A stretch of DNA of 16,268 nucleotides, from NCBI GenBank assembly GCA_038230775.1, contig JBBRMQ010000075.1, positions 1-16,268 on the forward strand. The letters are read 5' to 3'. Each line of letters starts with the position of its first letter. Position 1 is the stretch's first letter. Positions 1 to 7,646 of the stretch are shown piece after piece. The notes under the pieces were generated by a model. That model was not told where the DNA came from and made no database searches. It was given only the letters and a program-made list of their open reading frames with translations. The DNA comes from JBBRMQ01 sp038230775 (GTDB lineage: Bacteria > Acidobacteriota > Thermoanaerobaculia > Gp7-AA8). A program made the position numbers and the translations under genes.

Positions 1-1
1 C

Positions 2-925
2 ACGTACCTGCTTCGATTCGGCGACCGCGAGCTCGTCATGCGCCGCCCGCCGTTCGGACCGGTGCCGCCTCGCGCGCACGACATGGCCCGCGAGTGCCGC
101 CTGCTCGCCGCCGTGCATCCTTTTTTTCCGCTGGCGCCGCGCCCCTACATCCTGTGCGAGGATCTGTCGGTCGCGGGATTTGTCTTCTATGTCATGGAGC
201 GGCGGAATGGAATCGTCGTTCGGGACGAAGAGCCTTCCGAAGTTCGCGACCGGATCGATCGACGCCGCAGCATCAGCGAGGCGGTGGTCGATACGCTCGC
301 CGACCTTCACGCCATCGACATTGCGCGCCACGGCCTCGACACTCTCGGCAAGCCCGCGGGTTTCGTGGCGCGGCAGATCCGTGGATGGACGGAGCGATGG
401 CATGGCGCGAAGACCAGCGATCTGCCGGAAATGGAGCAGCTCGCGGTGTGGCTGGAAGCGCGCATCCCGCCGGATCCGCCGCGGGCGACGCTGGTGCACG
501 GCGACTACAAGCTCGACAACGTCATGCTCGATGCGAGTCAGCCGGAGAGACTCGTTGCGGTGCTCGACTGGGAGATGAGCGCCGTCGGCGATCCCCTCGT
601 CGACCTGGGCATTCTGCTCTGCTACTGGGTCCACATTGCGGAAGAATCTCATGACGCGGTCGCAACCGTGACCACTCGCCCGGGATGGTTCACTCGCGAC
701 GAAATCCTCGAGCGCTACGCGGCGCGTGCAAAACGCCCTGTCGACGGCATCGACGACATCGCGCTCTACGAGGTCTTCGCCGTGTTCAAGCTCGCGGTCG
801 TGCTGCAGCAGATCTACGCGCGGTACGTGCGAGGACAGACGGATGATCCACGCTTTGCCGCGCTCGGCGAGCGCGTTTCGATGCTGGCCCGAAAGGCAGC
901 GTCTCTGGCGGAGGAGCTGCGATGA
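2..925 (+). CDS. APH-family phosphotransferase (ACAD10/11 N-domain-like), 5' partial
   Basis: This is a small-molecule kinase of the aminoglycoside-phosphotransferase fold, in the branch related to the N-terminal kinase domain of ACAD10/ACAD11. The reading frame is open to the window edge, and residues such as LLRFGDRELVMRRPP before the first ATG (38) match the family's nucleotide-loop region, so the true start lies outside and 307 residues are visible. Counting from that ATG, the Brenner catalytic motif HGDYKLDNV has its aspartate at residue 156, and the metal-binding DWEMSAVGDP motif follows about 30 residues later. The stop overlaps the next start as ATGA (922-925), which indicates translational coupling. 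Family members phosphorylate hydroxyacyl-CoAs (LvaA and ACAD10/11 act on 4-hydroxyacyl-CoA). The downstream acyl-CoA enzymes make that role more likely than antibiotic resistance, but the substrate is inferred. Confidence 0.9.
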   Translation, partial: TYLLRFGDRELVMRRPPFGPVPPRAHDMARECRLLAAVHPFFPLAPRPYILCEDLSVAGFVFYVMERRNGIVVRDEEPSEVRDRIDRRRSISEAVVDTLADLHAIDIARHGLDTLGKPAGFVARQIRGWTERWHGAKTSDLPEMEQLAVWLEARIPPDPPRATLVHGDYKLDNVMLDASQPERLVAVLDWEMSAVGDPLVDLGILLCYWVHIAEESHDAVATVTTRPGWFTRDEILERYAARAKRPVDGIDDIALYEVFAVFKLAVVLQQIYARYVRGQTDDPRFAALGERVSMLARKAASLAEELR

Positions 926-1950
926 ACGAGACGAACACACAGGTGCTTTTCAAGAGCCGGCCGGAAGGAATGCCGAGCGAATCCAACTTCGAGGTCGTGC
1001 GGACCGACGTGCCGAAAGCCGGCGACGGCGACGTGCTGCGCCGCACGATCTATCTCTCCGTCGATCCGTACATGCGCGGCCGGATGAGCACCGTGAAGTC
1101 GTACGCGGAGCCCGCGAAGCTCGGCGAGCCGATGGTCGGGCAGACGATCAGCGAGGTGATGGAATCAAAGAATCCCCGCTATAAGTCTGGCGATTTCGTG
1201 CTCGGCTTCGACGGCTGGCAGGCGTACGCCGTTTCCGACGGCAAGGGATTGCGCAAGCTCGATCCGGCCGAGGCGCCGCTCTCGTATGCGTTGGGCGTTC
1301 TCGGCATGACGGGACTGACGGCGTACGTCGCACTGCTCGACATCGGTCGTCCGAAGGCAGGGGAGACGGTGGTCGTTTCGGCCGCTGCGGGCGCGGTGGG
1401 CTCGATCGCCGGTCAGATCGCGAAGATCAAAGGCTGCCGCGTGGTGGGCACGGCGGGCTCGGATGAAAAATGCGCGTATGTCGTCAACGATCTCGGCTTC
1501 GACGTCTGCATCAACTACAAGCGCGAAGATCTGAAGGAGGCGTTGAAGGCGGCTTGTCCAGCCGGGATCGACGTCTACTTCGACAACGTTGGAGGCGCGG
1601 TTCTGGAGGCAGTGCTGAAACGGATCAATCTGCACGCGCGGATTCCGCTCGTCGGTCTCATCTCGCAGTACAACGACCAGAAGCTGGAACCCGGCCCCAA
1701 CCTCGGCTCGCTCATTTCCAACCGCGCGCTGATCCAGGGAATGCTCGTCCTCGATCACACCGACCGCATGCCCGACTTTCTTCGCGACATGTCGCAGTGG
1801 TTGCGGGAAGGGAAGGTCCGCTACCGCGAGGACATCATCGAGGGTCTGGAGAACGCGCCTCGGGCCTTCATCGGACTCTTTGAGGGCGAGAACATCGGCA
1901 AGCGAGTCGTTCGGGTGTCGGCCGACCCGACGCGGAAGGAGAAGCGATGA
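922..1950 (+). CDS. NADP-dependent MDR-family oxidoreductase (PTGR/CurA-like)
   Basis: This 342-residue protein belongs to the zinc-independent medium-chain dehydrogenase/reductase group that includes prostaglandin reductase (leukotriene B4 12-hydroxydehydrogenase) and bacterial CurA. These cytosolic enzymes reduce the C=C bond of alpha,beta-unsaturated carbonyls with NADPH. The N-terminal half contains LSVDPYMRGRM (residues 45-55), typical of this branch. The cofactor domain has LGMTGLTAY (127-135) followed by the glycine-rich AAAGAVGS loop (154-161) and YFDNVGG (219-225). The cysteine and histidine zinc ligands of classical alcohol dehydrogenases are absent. The start overlaps the preceding stop by ATGA and has GGAG just upstream. 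It is probably an enoyl or enone reductase of the same catabolic route; the substrate cannot be read from the sequence. Confidence 0.9.
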   Translation: MNETNTQVLFKSRPEGMPSESNFEVVRTDVPKAGDGDVLRRTIYLSVDPYMRGRMSTVKSYAEPAKLGEPMVGQTISEVMESKNPRYKSGDFVLGFDGWQAYAVSDGKGLRKLDPAEAPLSYALGVLGMTGLTAYVALLDIGRPKAGETVVVSAAAGAVGSIAGQIAKIKGCRVVGTAGSDEKCAYVVNDLGFDVCINYKREDLKEALKAACPAGIDVYFDNVGGAVLEAVLKRINLHARIPLVGLISQYNDQKLEPGPNLGSLISNRALIQGMLVLDHTDRMPDFLRDMSQWLREGKVRYREDIIEGLENAPRAFIGLFEGENIGKRVVRVSADPTRKEKR

Positions 1951-2717
1951 GCGAAGTCCTTCTCGAGCGGCCCGTGGACGGGGTGGCCGTTGTTAGGCTG
2001 AACCGGCCGGAAGTTCGGAACGCACTCAATCTCAATGTGCGGCAACTGCTCGCCGATCACTTCCGCGATCTGGGAAATGACGACATCACGCGCTGCATCA
2101 TTCTCACCGGCGGCGAGAAAGTGTTCGCGGCCGGCGCGGATCTTCGCGACATGGTCGATCGTACGGCGGTCGAGATGATGCTTCGCCGCAGCGAACGTCT
2201 CTGGGAGCCGATCGCGTCGTGTCCGAAACCGGTGGTGGCCGCCGTGAACGGTTACGCGCTGGGTGGCGGCTGCGAGCTGGCGATGCACGCCGACATCATC
2301 ATCGCCGGCGAGGGAGCGAGCTTCGGACAACCGGAGGTGCGGGTCGGGATCATGCCCGGGGCGGGAGGGACGCAGCGGCTGACGCGTGCCGTGGGCAAGT
2401 TCGCCGCGATGAAGATGCTGCTGACCGGCGAACCTGTGAAGTCGAGAGACGCTCTGGCCATGGGCCTGGTGAGCGAGGTCGTCCCGGATGGAGAGGTGTT
2501 CGCTGCCGCGCTTCGCGTCGCGCAGACGATCGCCGCGCTGCCGCCGCTGGCGATCATGCAGATCAAGGAGGCGGTGCTGGCGGGTCAGGACGCGTCGCTC
2601 CAGACCGCGATCGTGCTGGAACGAAAAGCATTTCAACTCCTCTTCTCGACGGCGGACCAGAAGGAGGGCATGCGGGCCTTTCTGGAAAAGAGAAAGCCGG
2701 AGTTTCGCGGCCAATGA
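1947..2717 (+). CDS. Enoyl-CoA hydratase (crotonase family, PaaF-like)
   Basis: This 256-residue crotonase-fold enzyme is expected to add water across 2-enoyl-CoA thioesters in the cytosol, as in beta-oxidation and phenylacetate degradation. The oxyanion-hole segment FAAGADL is at residues 60-66 and NGYALGGGCEL at 101-111. Two glutamates 20 residues apart, E110 and E130 (in FGQPEVRVGIMPGAGG), occupy the positions of the two catalytic acids of true hydratases, so hydration rather than another crotonase reaction is likely. Overall it resembles E. coli PaaF through to the C-terminal EKRKPEFRG. It is coupled to both neighbours by ATGA overlaps (1947-1950 and 2714-2717). No other phenylacetate gene is present, so a general or operon-specific enoyl-CoA hydratase is the safer name. 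Confidence 0.93.
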   Translation: MSEVLLERPVDGVAVVRLNRPEVRNALNLNVRQLLADHFRDLGNDDITRCIILTGGEKVFAAGADLRDMVDRTAVEMMLRRSERLWEPIASCPKPVVAAVNGYALGGGCELAMHADIIIAGEGASFGQPEVRVGIMPGAGGTQRLTRAVGKFAAMKMLLTGEPVKSRDALAMGLVSEVVPDGEVFAAALRVAQTIAALPPLAIMQIKEAVLAGQDASLQTAIVLERKAFQLLFSTADQKEGMRAFLEKRKPEFRGQ

Positions 2718-4012
2718 GAGATCGTTCGCGCACGGCCTACGCCTTGTCCGTCCTGTTTGCGATCAACGCGATGAACTTCTTCGACCGGCAGATCGGAGGC
2801 GCGCTGGCGGAGCCGATCCGGAAGGAGTGGAACCTGAGCGATGGCGCTCTCGGCGCGCTCGGTACGGCGTTCACGCTCCTTTACGCATTCGTGGGCATTC
2901 CGCTTGGCCGGTTGAGCGACCGCAACTCTCGCAAGCGCATTCTGAGCGTGGCCTTTGTGGTCTGGAGTCTTATGACCAGCCTCTCCGCGTTGACGCGGAG
3001 CTACTGGCAGATGTTTGCCACGCGACTCGGCGTCGGCGTCGGTGAGGCGGCGTGCGCTCCGGCGGCCACATCGCTGATCGGCGATCTCGTTCCTCCCGAG
3101 CGCCGAGCGCGCGCGATGTCGATCTTCATGCTCGGGCTTCCGATCGGGATCGCGTTGTCGTATCTGGTTAGCAGCTTGATCGCGCACACCTGGGGTTGGC
3201 GGGCGGCCTTCCTCATCGCGGGAGTGCCGGGGATCTTCTGCGCGATCGCGGCGATGTTCATTCACGAACCGGAGCGGCCCCTCACCCGGCCTTCAGCACA
3301 GGGCACATCGCGCGAAGCGCCGAATGAGCGGCCGTGGAGAACGCTGCTCTCGATCCCGACCCTGTGGTGGCTGATCCTCTCGGGCGCCCTGCTCAACTTC
3401 AACATGTATGCGCTCGGATCGTTTCTCGCACCGCTCCTGATGCGCTATCACGGAGCGACTCTGCGTCAGGCCGGCCTCATGGCGATGGCCAGTTACGGAT
3501 TATCCGGAATCCCTGGACTCCTCATCGGCGGCGCACTTGCGGATCGTTTGTCACTGCAACGGAAGAACGGGCGCCTTCTCGTCGGCGCCTTTGCGATTCT
3601 GATTTCCGTTCCGCTGCTGCTTCTCGCTCTGAGCCGCCCTGCCCACCACGTAGTTTCGTTCGTTCTGCTGTCGGCGGGCGGCTGCATGGCGATGTACGTC
3701 TACTATTCCAGCGTCTACGCCACGCTTCACGATGTCGTCGAACCCGGACTCCGCGGCACGGCGATGGCGCTCTACTTCTTCGCCATGTACGTGTTAGGCG
3801 GGTCGTTCGGTCCGATCGTCACCGGTATGACCAGCGACTTCTTCACGCGGCGGGCGGCCGCGGGGGCCGCACTCGAACCGTTTCGCGGCGAAGGTCTGCA
3901 TGCCGCCATGTACCTGATTCCTGTTCTCAGCGCGCTGCTGACGCTGGTGTTGTTTGCCGGATCGACAACGGTTGCTCGCGATATGGAGAAACAAATGTCA
4001 TCCCGAGCGTAG
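2714..4012 (+). CDS. MFS transporter, Spinster-like
   Basis: This is a 432-residue major-facilitator protein with about 12 hydrophobic segments in the inner membrane, probably a carrier for the carboxylic acid degraded by this operon. NFFDRQ (residues 21-26) in the first helix and GRLSDRNSRKR (65-75) between helices 2 and 3 are the family signature, and acidic E111 lies in helix 4. These fit the Spinster-like branch. The open frame extends further upstream, but the ATG at 2714 is chosen because it overlaps the hydratase stop as ATGA and begins a typical MFS N-terminus. The last residues (MSSRA) and the stop codon lie inside the palindrome at 3995-4025, so the original C-terminus may have been altered when that repeat arrived. 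The substrate is unknown. Confidence 0.9.
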   Translation: MRDRSRTAYALSVLFAINAMNFFDRQIGGALAEPIRKEWNLSDGALGALGTAFTLLYAFVGIPLGRLSDRNSRKRILSVAFVVWSLMTSLSALTRSYWQMFATRLGVGVGEAACAPAATSLIGDLVPPERRARAMSIFMLGLPIGIALSYLVSSLIAHTWGWRAAFLIAGVPGIFCAIAAMFIHEPERPLTRPSAQGTSREAPNERPWRTLLSIPTLWWLILSGALLNFNMYALGSFLAPLLMRYHGATLRQAGLMAMASYGLSGIPGLLIGGALADRLSLQRKNGRLLVGAFAILISVPLLLLALSRPAHHVVSFVLLSAGGCMAMYVYYSSVYATLHDVVEPGLRGTAMALYFFAMYVLGGSFGPIVTGMTSDFFTRRAAAGAALEPFRGEGLHAAMYLIPVLSALLTLVLFAGSTTVARDMEKQMSSRA

Positions 4013-4025
4013 CGAGGGATGACAT
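3995..4025. repeat. REP-like palindrome (GTCATCCC...GGGATGAC family)
   Basis: The arms ATGTCATCCC (3995-4004) and GGGATGACAT (4016-4025) are perfectly complementary over 10 bases and flank an 11-base centre, GAGCGTAGCGA. The MFS stop codon (4010-4012) lies in the centre. From memory, close variants of this palindrome are scattered through many environmental bacterial genomes and give recognisable peptides when translated; here the overlapping frame reads VIPSVARDD. It is the only non-overlapping junction in this operon. A hairpin here could modulate downstream expression or mRNA decay, but there is no T-run, so it is not a classical terminator. No second clean copy is present in the window. 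Confidence 0.75.
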
Positions 4026-4044
4026 CGAAGTACGGAGGACCTCA

Positions 4045-5136
4045 ATGTTTTCGTTCGAACCGTCGGAAGAACAGCAGATGTTCATCGAAGCGGCGCGCAA
4101 GTTCGCTGCGAAGGAGCTTCGCGAGCACGCCCGCCGCGCTGACGAGGCGAGCGCGCTGGCTCCTGAAATTCTCGCGGGCGGGTGGGAGCTCGGGCTTCTG
4201 CCTGCCAGCATCCCTGAGAAGCACGGCGGTTTCGGTGAGCGCTCCGCGATCACCGGCGTGCTCGCAGCCGAAGAGCTGGCATGGGGCGATTTGTCGGGTG
4301 CGCTGGCGTTGTCGGCGCCGAATCTTGTCGCCTTTCCCGTTCTTCTCTGCGGCAGCGACGAGCAGAAGGCGGAGATCCTTCCGCACTTCTGCACCGACGC
4401 CTACGCGCCCGGATCCGCCGCGCTCATCGAGCCGCGGTACGACTTCGACAGCACTGCATTGAAGGCGACCGCCGTGCGATCGAACGGCAACTACGTCCTC
4501 AATGGCGTGAAATGCAATGTTCCGTATGCGGCAGAAGCGGAATGGATGATCGCGTATGCGGCGCTCGACGGCAGGACGGAGGGGTTTCTCGTAAAGAAGG
4601 GGACCGTTGGCGCGGTGGTGAAAGATCGGGAGCAGAACATGGGAATGAAGGCCCTTCCGCTCTACTCCGTCGACTTTCACGAATGCCGGATTCCCGCTTC
4701 GCAACGTCTGGGTGGCGACGGTGGCACCGACTTCACGCTCCTGTTGAACGGTTCGCGCGCCGCTCTCGCTGCGATGGCGGTGGGCGTCGCGCGCGGCGCG
4801 TACGAGTACGCCCTCGAATACGCGAAGAATCGAAAGGCATTCGGCGAGGCGATCGCGCAGCGTCAGTCGATCGCCTTCATGCTGGCGGAGATGTTCGTGG
4901 ACATCGACGCCGCGCGGCTGATGATGTGGGAAGCAGCGTGGCTGCTCGATCAGAAGCGGGACGCCACGCGCGCCGCCTGCCTGGCAAAGAATTTCGCCGA
5001 CGAGATGGCTCTCATGGTCACCGACCGCGCCGTCCAGATCCTCGGCGGCCACGGCTACATCCGCGACTACCCGGTTGAGATGTGGTTGCGCAACGCGCGC
5101 GGTTTCTCCGCGATGGAAGGGATTGCAATCGTATGA
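4045..5136 (+). CDS. Acyl-CoA dehydrogenase (first of a pair)
   Basis: This is a 363-residue flavoenzyme of the acyl-CoA dehydrogenase family, expected to desaturate an acyl-CoA thioester in the cytosol and pass electrons to ETF. The helical N-terminal domain starts FEPSEEQQMFIEAARKFAAK, the middle beta domain covers about residues 125-225, and the C-terminal helical domain includes ILGGHGYIRDYPVEMW. The catalytic base is probably E358 in AMEGIAIV, immediately before the stop. That short tail lacks the usual dozen residues after the glutamate. The frame is open far upstream, but the ATG at 4045 is preceded by GGAGG (4034-4038) at good spacing and begins the conserved domain. Its stop overlaps the next dehydrogenase start. 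Two adjacent, dissimilar members suggest either a heterodimer or two successive steps. Confidence 0.92.
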   Translation: MFSFEPSEEQQMFIEAARKFAAKELREHARRADEASALAPEILAGGWELGLLPASIPEKHGGFGERSAITGVLAAEELAWGDLSGALALSAPNLVAFPVLLCGSDEQKAEILPHFCTDAYAPGSAALIEPRYDFDSTALKATAVRSNGNYVLNGVKCNVPYAAEAEWMIAYAALDGRTEGFLVKKGTVGAVVKDREQNMGMKALPLYSVDFHECRIPASQRLGGDGGTDFTLLLNGSRAALAAMAVGVARGAYEYALEYAKNRKAFGEAIAQRQSIAFMLAEMFVDIDAARLMMWEAAWLLDQKRDATRAACLAKNFADEMALMVTDRAVQILGGHGYIRDYPVEMWLRNARGFSAMEGIAIV

Positions 5137-6350
5137 TCAGCTTCGAGACACCACCCGAGATCGAGAAGCGGCTTCAGTTCGTTCGCCACATCGCGAAGGA
5201 GCAGATGCGCCCTCAGGCGCGGCACTTCGATGAGCATGAGCACGAAGTGCCGTGGGATTTCATCAACCTGATGTGGGACACGGTTCTCAAGACCGGCCAG
5301 AGTTTCCGATCGGGAGCTCCACGTCCCGACGGCCCGAGCATCGCATCGACCACGCTCATCCACGTCATCGAAGAGCTCTCCTTTGGCGATGCCGGCATCT
5401 ATCTCTGCGGACCCGGTGCGGGGCTGGGCGGCGCCGCGATCGAGGCGACCGGCACCAAAGAGCAGAAGGAACGCTTCCTCGCGCGATACCGCGAGGGGAA
5501 ACCGAAATGGGCGAGCATGGCCATGACGGAGCCCCAGTGCGGCTCCGACACGGCAGCGATTCGAACCACCGCGGTCCGCGACGGCGATCATTGGGTACTC
5601 AACGGCGAGAAGATCTTCGTCACCAGTGGCCACAAATCGCTGATCGATTCCGAGGGCCTCAGCGTCATCTGGGCGACGGTCGATCCGGCTGCGGGCCGTG
5701 CCGGCATCAAGCCGTTCGTGGTGGAGGCGGGCACACCCGGGCTCAAGGTCACGAAGCTCGAGCACAAGATGGGCATCCGCGCGAGCGACACCGCCTCGAT
5801 CGTTCTGGAGGACTGCCGCATTCCGCTGGACAACGTGTTAGGCAGCGCCGAGGTCGTCGATCGCACGACGGGATTCAAGGGGGCGATGGCAACATTCGAT
5901 GCCACGCGCCCTTCGGTGGCCGCCAGCGCGCTCGGCATCGCGCGGGCATCGATCGAATTGTTGAAGGACATTCTGGCCCAGGAAGGGATCACGATCGAAT
6001 ACCAGAAGCCGCGCAATCTTCTCTCGGCGATCGAGCGCGACGTGATCGACATGGAAGCGCAGCTTCGAGCGGCATGGCTGCTGACGTTGCGAGCGGCGTG
6101 GATGATGGACGAGCGCCGCGTCAACACCATCGAAGCCTCCGCCTGCAAAGTGAAGGCGGGCGACGTAGTCACGAAGGTCACGGCGAAAGCCGTCGAGCTG
6201 ATGGGCCCTCTCGGCTACTCGCGAAAACTCCTGCTCGAGAAATGGATGCGCGACGCAAAGATCAACGACCTGTTCGAAGGCACGGGCCAGATCAACCGGC
6301 TGATCATCGCGCGCCGTCTGCTCGGCTACACCAGCGCGCAACTGAAATAG
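5133..6350 (+). CDS. Acyl-CoA dehydrogenase (second of the pair; 3' end part of a duplication)
   Basis: This 405-residue acyl-CoA dehydrogenase has the FAD/substrate segment MAMTEPQCGSDT (residues 129-140), LNGEKIFVTSG (156-166) and the catalytic glutamate E382 in DLFEGTGQIN, followed by a complete C-terminus. The ATG at 5133 is chosen because it overlaps the upstream stop (ATGA); an upstream in-frame start at 5082 would run deep into the preceding gene. In LvaC and ACAD10/11, such enzymes convert 4-phosphoacyl-CoA to an enoyl-type product, which would fit the kinase and hydratase encoded upstream; simple dehydrogenation is the alternative. The last 70 codons plus the stop (from S336) recur at 7631-7842 with only synonymous changes, so this 3' end may have been delivered by the inserted fic cassette. 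Confidence 0.93.
   Translation: MISFETPPEIEKRLQFVRHIAKEQMRPQARHFDEHEHEVPWDFINLMWDTVLKTGQSFRSGAPRPDGPSIASTTLIHVIEELSFGDAGIYLCGPGAGLGGAAIEATGTKEQKERFLARYREGKPKWASMAMTEPQCGSDTAAIRTTAVRDGDHWVLNGEKIFVTSGHKSLIDSEGLSVIWATVDPAAGRAGIKPFVVEAGTPGLKVTKLEHKMGIRASDTASIVLEDCRIPLDNVLGSAEVVDRTTGFKGAMATFDATRPSVAASALGIARASIELLKDILAQEGITIEYQKPRNLLSAIERDVIDMEAQLRAAWLLTLRAAWMMDERRVNTIEASACKVKAGDVVTKVTAKAVELMGPLGYSRKLLLEKWMRDAKINDLFEGTGQINRLIIARRLLGYTSAQLK
6138..6350 (+). repeat. Direct repeat copy A: functional dehydrogenase 3' end
   Basis: These 213 bases encode residues 336-405 and the stop of the second acyl-CoA dehydrogenase and match 7631-7842 at 205 of 213 positions. Homology starts sharply at TCCGCCTGC and ends exactly at the stop codon; the sequences after the two stops are unrelated. 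The first 29 bases are identical and include CCGCCT (6139-6144) and its complement AGGCGG (6154-6159) nine bases apart. A 101-base block (6210-6310) is also identical. Copy A keeps the reading frame. Confidence 0.95.
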
Positions 6351-6405
6351 ACCTCGGATCGCCAGCATGTCATACAAGACGTCCGGCTACTGGCTGTAGT
6401 CAATT

Positions 6406-6469
6406 CGACGTTATTATACGCAATGGCACTTTGGTATAATTACGACGTTGCTAATGATACTTCGGTATA
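6406..6469 (+). promoter_or_regulatory. Probable fic promoter with repeated operator-like 11-mer
   Basis: The 130 bases between the dehydrogenase stop and fic become conspicuously AT-rich, unlike the flanks. A consensus -10 box TATAAT is at 6435-6440, about 40 bases before the fic start; the best -35 at normal spacing, TTATTA (6411-6416), is poor. ACTTTGGTATA (6428-6438) and ACTTCGGTATA (6459-6469) are direct repeats with one mismatch at a 31-base offset, about three helical turns. The first overlaps the -10 box, so a protein bound there would block transcription. The winged-helix C-terminus of Fic is a candidate binder (inference). CGACGTT also occurs twice, at 6406 and 6443. Confidence 0.5.
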
Positions 6470-6479
6470 GCCAGCAGGA

Positions 6480-7646
6480 ATGGTGAAACGATCTGATTCT
6501 ACTCGTGATGCGCTGGGGACGCTCGTCGATGTCGGTGGTGGGTATGTCGCGTTCATCGGCAACCCGCTACCTCCGAGCATCGGCTGGACCAGCGCGCTGG
6601 TTCAGGCCCTCTCCGCCGCCGATCGCGCAGTCGGTGAGCTTGCAGGAGTCGGTCGCACCCTGACGAATCCACACCTTCTCATCAGGCCTTTTCTGCAAAA
6701 GGAGGCAGTCCTTTCCAGCCGCATCGAAGGTACTCGCGCATCGCTTTTGGATCTTTTCCTCTTCGATGTTGAACCCGTGAGCGACGCCAAGATTTCGGAC
6801 ACGCGCGAAGTTCGAAACTATGTACTCGCCCTCGAGCATGGGCTCAAACGTCTGGAGTCTCTCCCGATCGGAACACGACTCATTTGCGAGCTTCACCAGA
6901 TTCTGCTTGATGGCGTTCGCGGGGCATCCGGCGCCGGTGAACTGCGCCGGCTCCAGGTTCACGTCGGTCCTTCTTCGCGAATGTCGGACGCCACATTCAT
7001 CCCCGCGACGGCGAATGAGATTCCTCGACTCCTCAGCCACCTCGAAAAATTCATCCACGCGAGCGATGACATCCCGACGCTTCTGCGGCTGGCGATGATC
7101 CACTACCAGTTCGAGGCCATTCATCCGTTCCATGACGGAAACGGTCGCATCGGAAGACTGCTCATCTCATTGCTGCTGTCCAGCGAGAACGTACTTCCCC
7201 AGCCGCTTCTGTATCTCAGCGCGTTTTTCGAACGCCACCGCGCGCAGTACTACGACAACCTTCTTCACGTGAGTACAAAAGGATCGTGGAATGACTGGTT
7301 TCTCTATTTTCTGGAGGCAATTCGAAAGCAATCACTGGATGCGATTGCTACCGCGAACCGGCTGACCGATCTCCGCGACAGCTTTCACTCCCGTCTGCAC
7401 ACCCCGCGCGCGACCAGCCTTCTGCACAAGCTCGTCGATGCGCTGTTCAACAGTCCTGCACTGACCATTTCGCAGGCCGCACAAATTCTGGGTGTGACCT
7501 ATCGCTCGGCTCAGCAGAATGTGGATCGGCTCGTTACTGGAGGGATTCTTCGCGAAATGACGGGACAGAAACGCAACCGAGTTTTCATTTCTAAGGAGAT
7601 CATCGACACGATCGAGGGTGGAGAAAGCGTTCCGCCTGCAAAGTGA
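6480..7646 (+). CDS. Fic family AMP-transferase with C-terminal winged HTH
   Basis: This 388-residue Fic protein is expected to transfer AMP from ATP to target-protein hydroxyls. The catalytic motif HPFHDGNGRIGR is complete at residues 215-226. SSRIEG (79-84) matches the class II inhibitory motif [ST]xxxE[GN] with E83, so the enzyme carries its own N-terminal auto-inhibition helix. PNPHLL-type residues and the FLFD segment before the Fic core match the family. A C-terminal winged helix-turn-helix (about 320-380, LTISQAAQILGVTYRSAQQNVDRL) suggests DNA binding and perhaps autoregulation. AGGA directly abuts the ATG at 6480; the GTG at 6483 is an alternative start. The last four codons and the stop (from 7632) lie in the duplicated dehydrogenase sequence, read out of its frame, so the native end of fic was cut close to its stop. 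No antitoxin gene is adjacent, as expected for class II. Confidence 0.93.
   Translation: MVKRSDSTRDALGTLVDVGGGYVAFIGNPLPPSIGWTSALVQALSAADRAVGELAGVGRTLTNPHLLIRPFLQKEAVLSSRIEGTRASLLDLFLFDVEPVSDAKISDTREVRNYVLALEHGLKRLESLPIGTRLICELHQILLDGVRGASGAGELRRLQVHVGPSSRMSDATFIPATANEIPRLLSHLEKFIHASDDIPTLLRLAMIHYQFEAIHPFHDGNGRIGRLLISLLLSSENVLPQPLLYLSAFFERHRAQYYDNLLHVSTKGSWNDWFLYFLEAIRKQSLDAIATANRLTDLRDSFHSRLHTPRATSLLHKLVDALFNSPALTISQAAQILGVTYRSAQQNVDRLVTGGILREMTGQKRNRVFISKEIIDTIEGGESVPPAK

Noticed and set aside
1821..2714. Minus-strand open frame of 297 codons opposite the enoyl-CoA hydratase
   Set aside because: Arginine-, histidine- and leucine-rich translation with no domain; the plus strand encodes a complete crotonase with catalytic residues.
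4042..5052. Long minus-strand open frame (336 codons) opposite the first acyl-CoA dehydrogenase
   Set aside because: It mirrors a clear enzyme gene in GC-rich DNA, has no family likeness and no ribosome site; it is a compositional shadow.
6383..6405. Small stem CTAC...GTAG after the second dehydrogenase as a terminator
   Set aside because: Only a 4-base stem and no following T-run; not enough to call a terminator.
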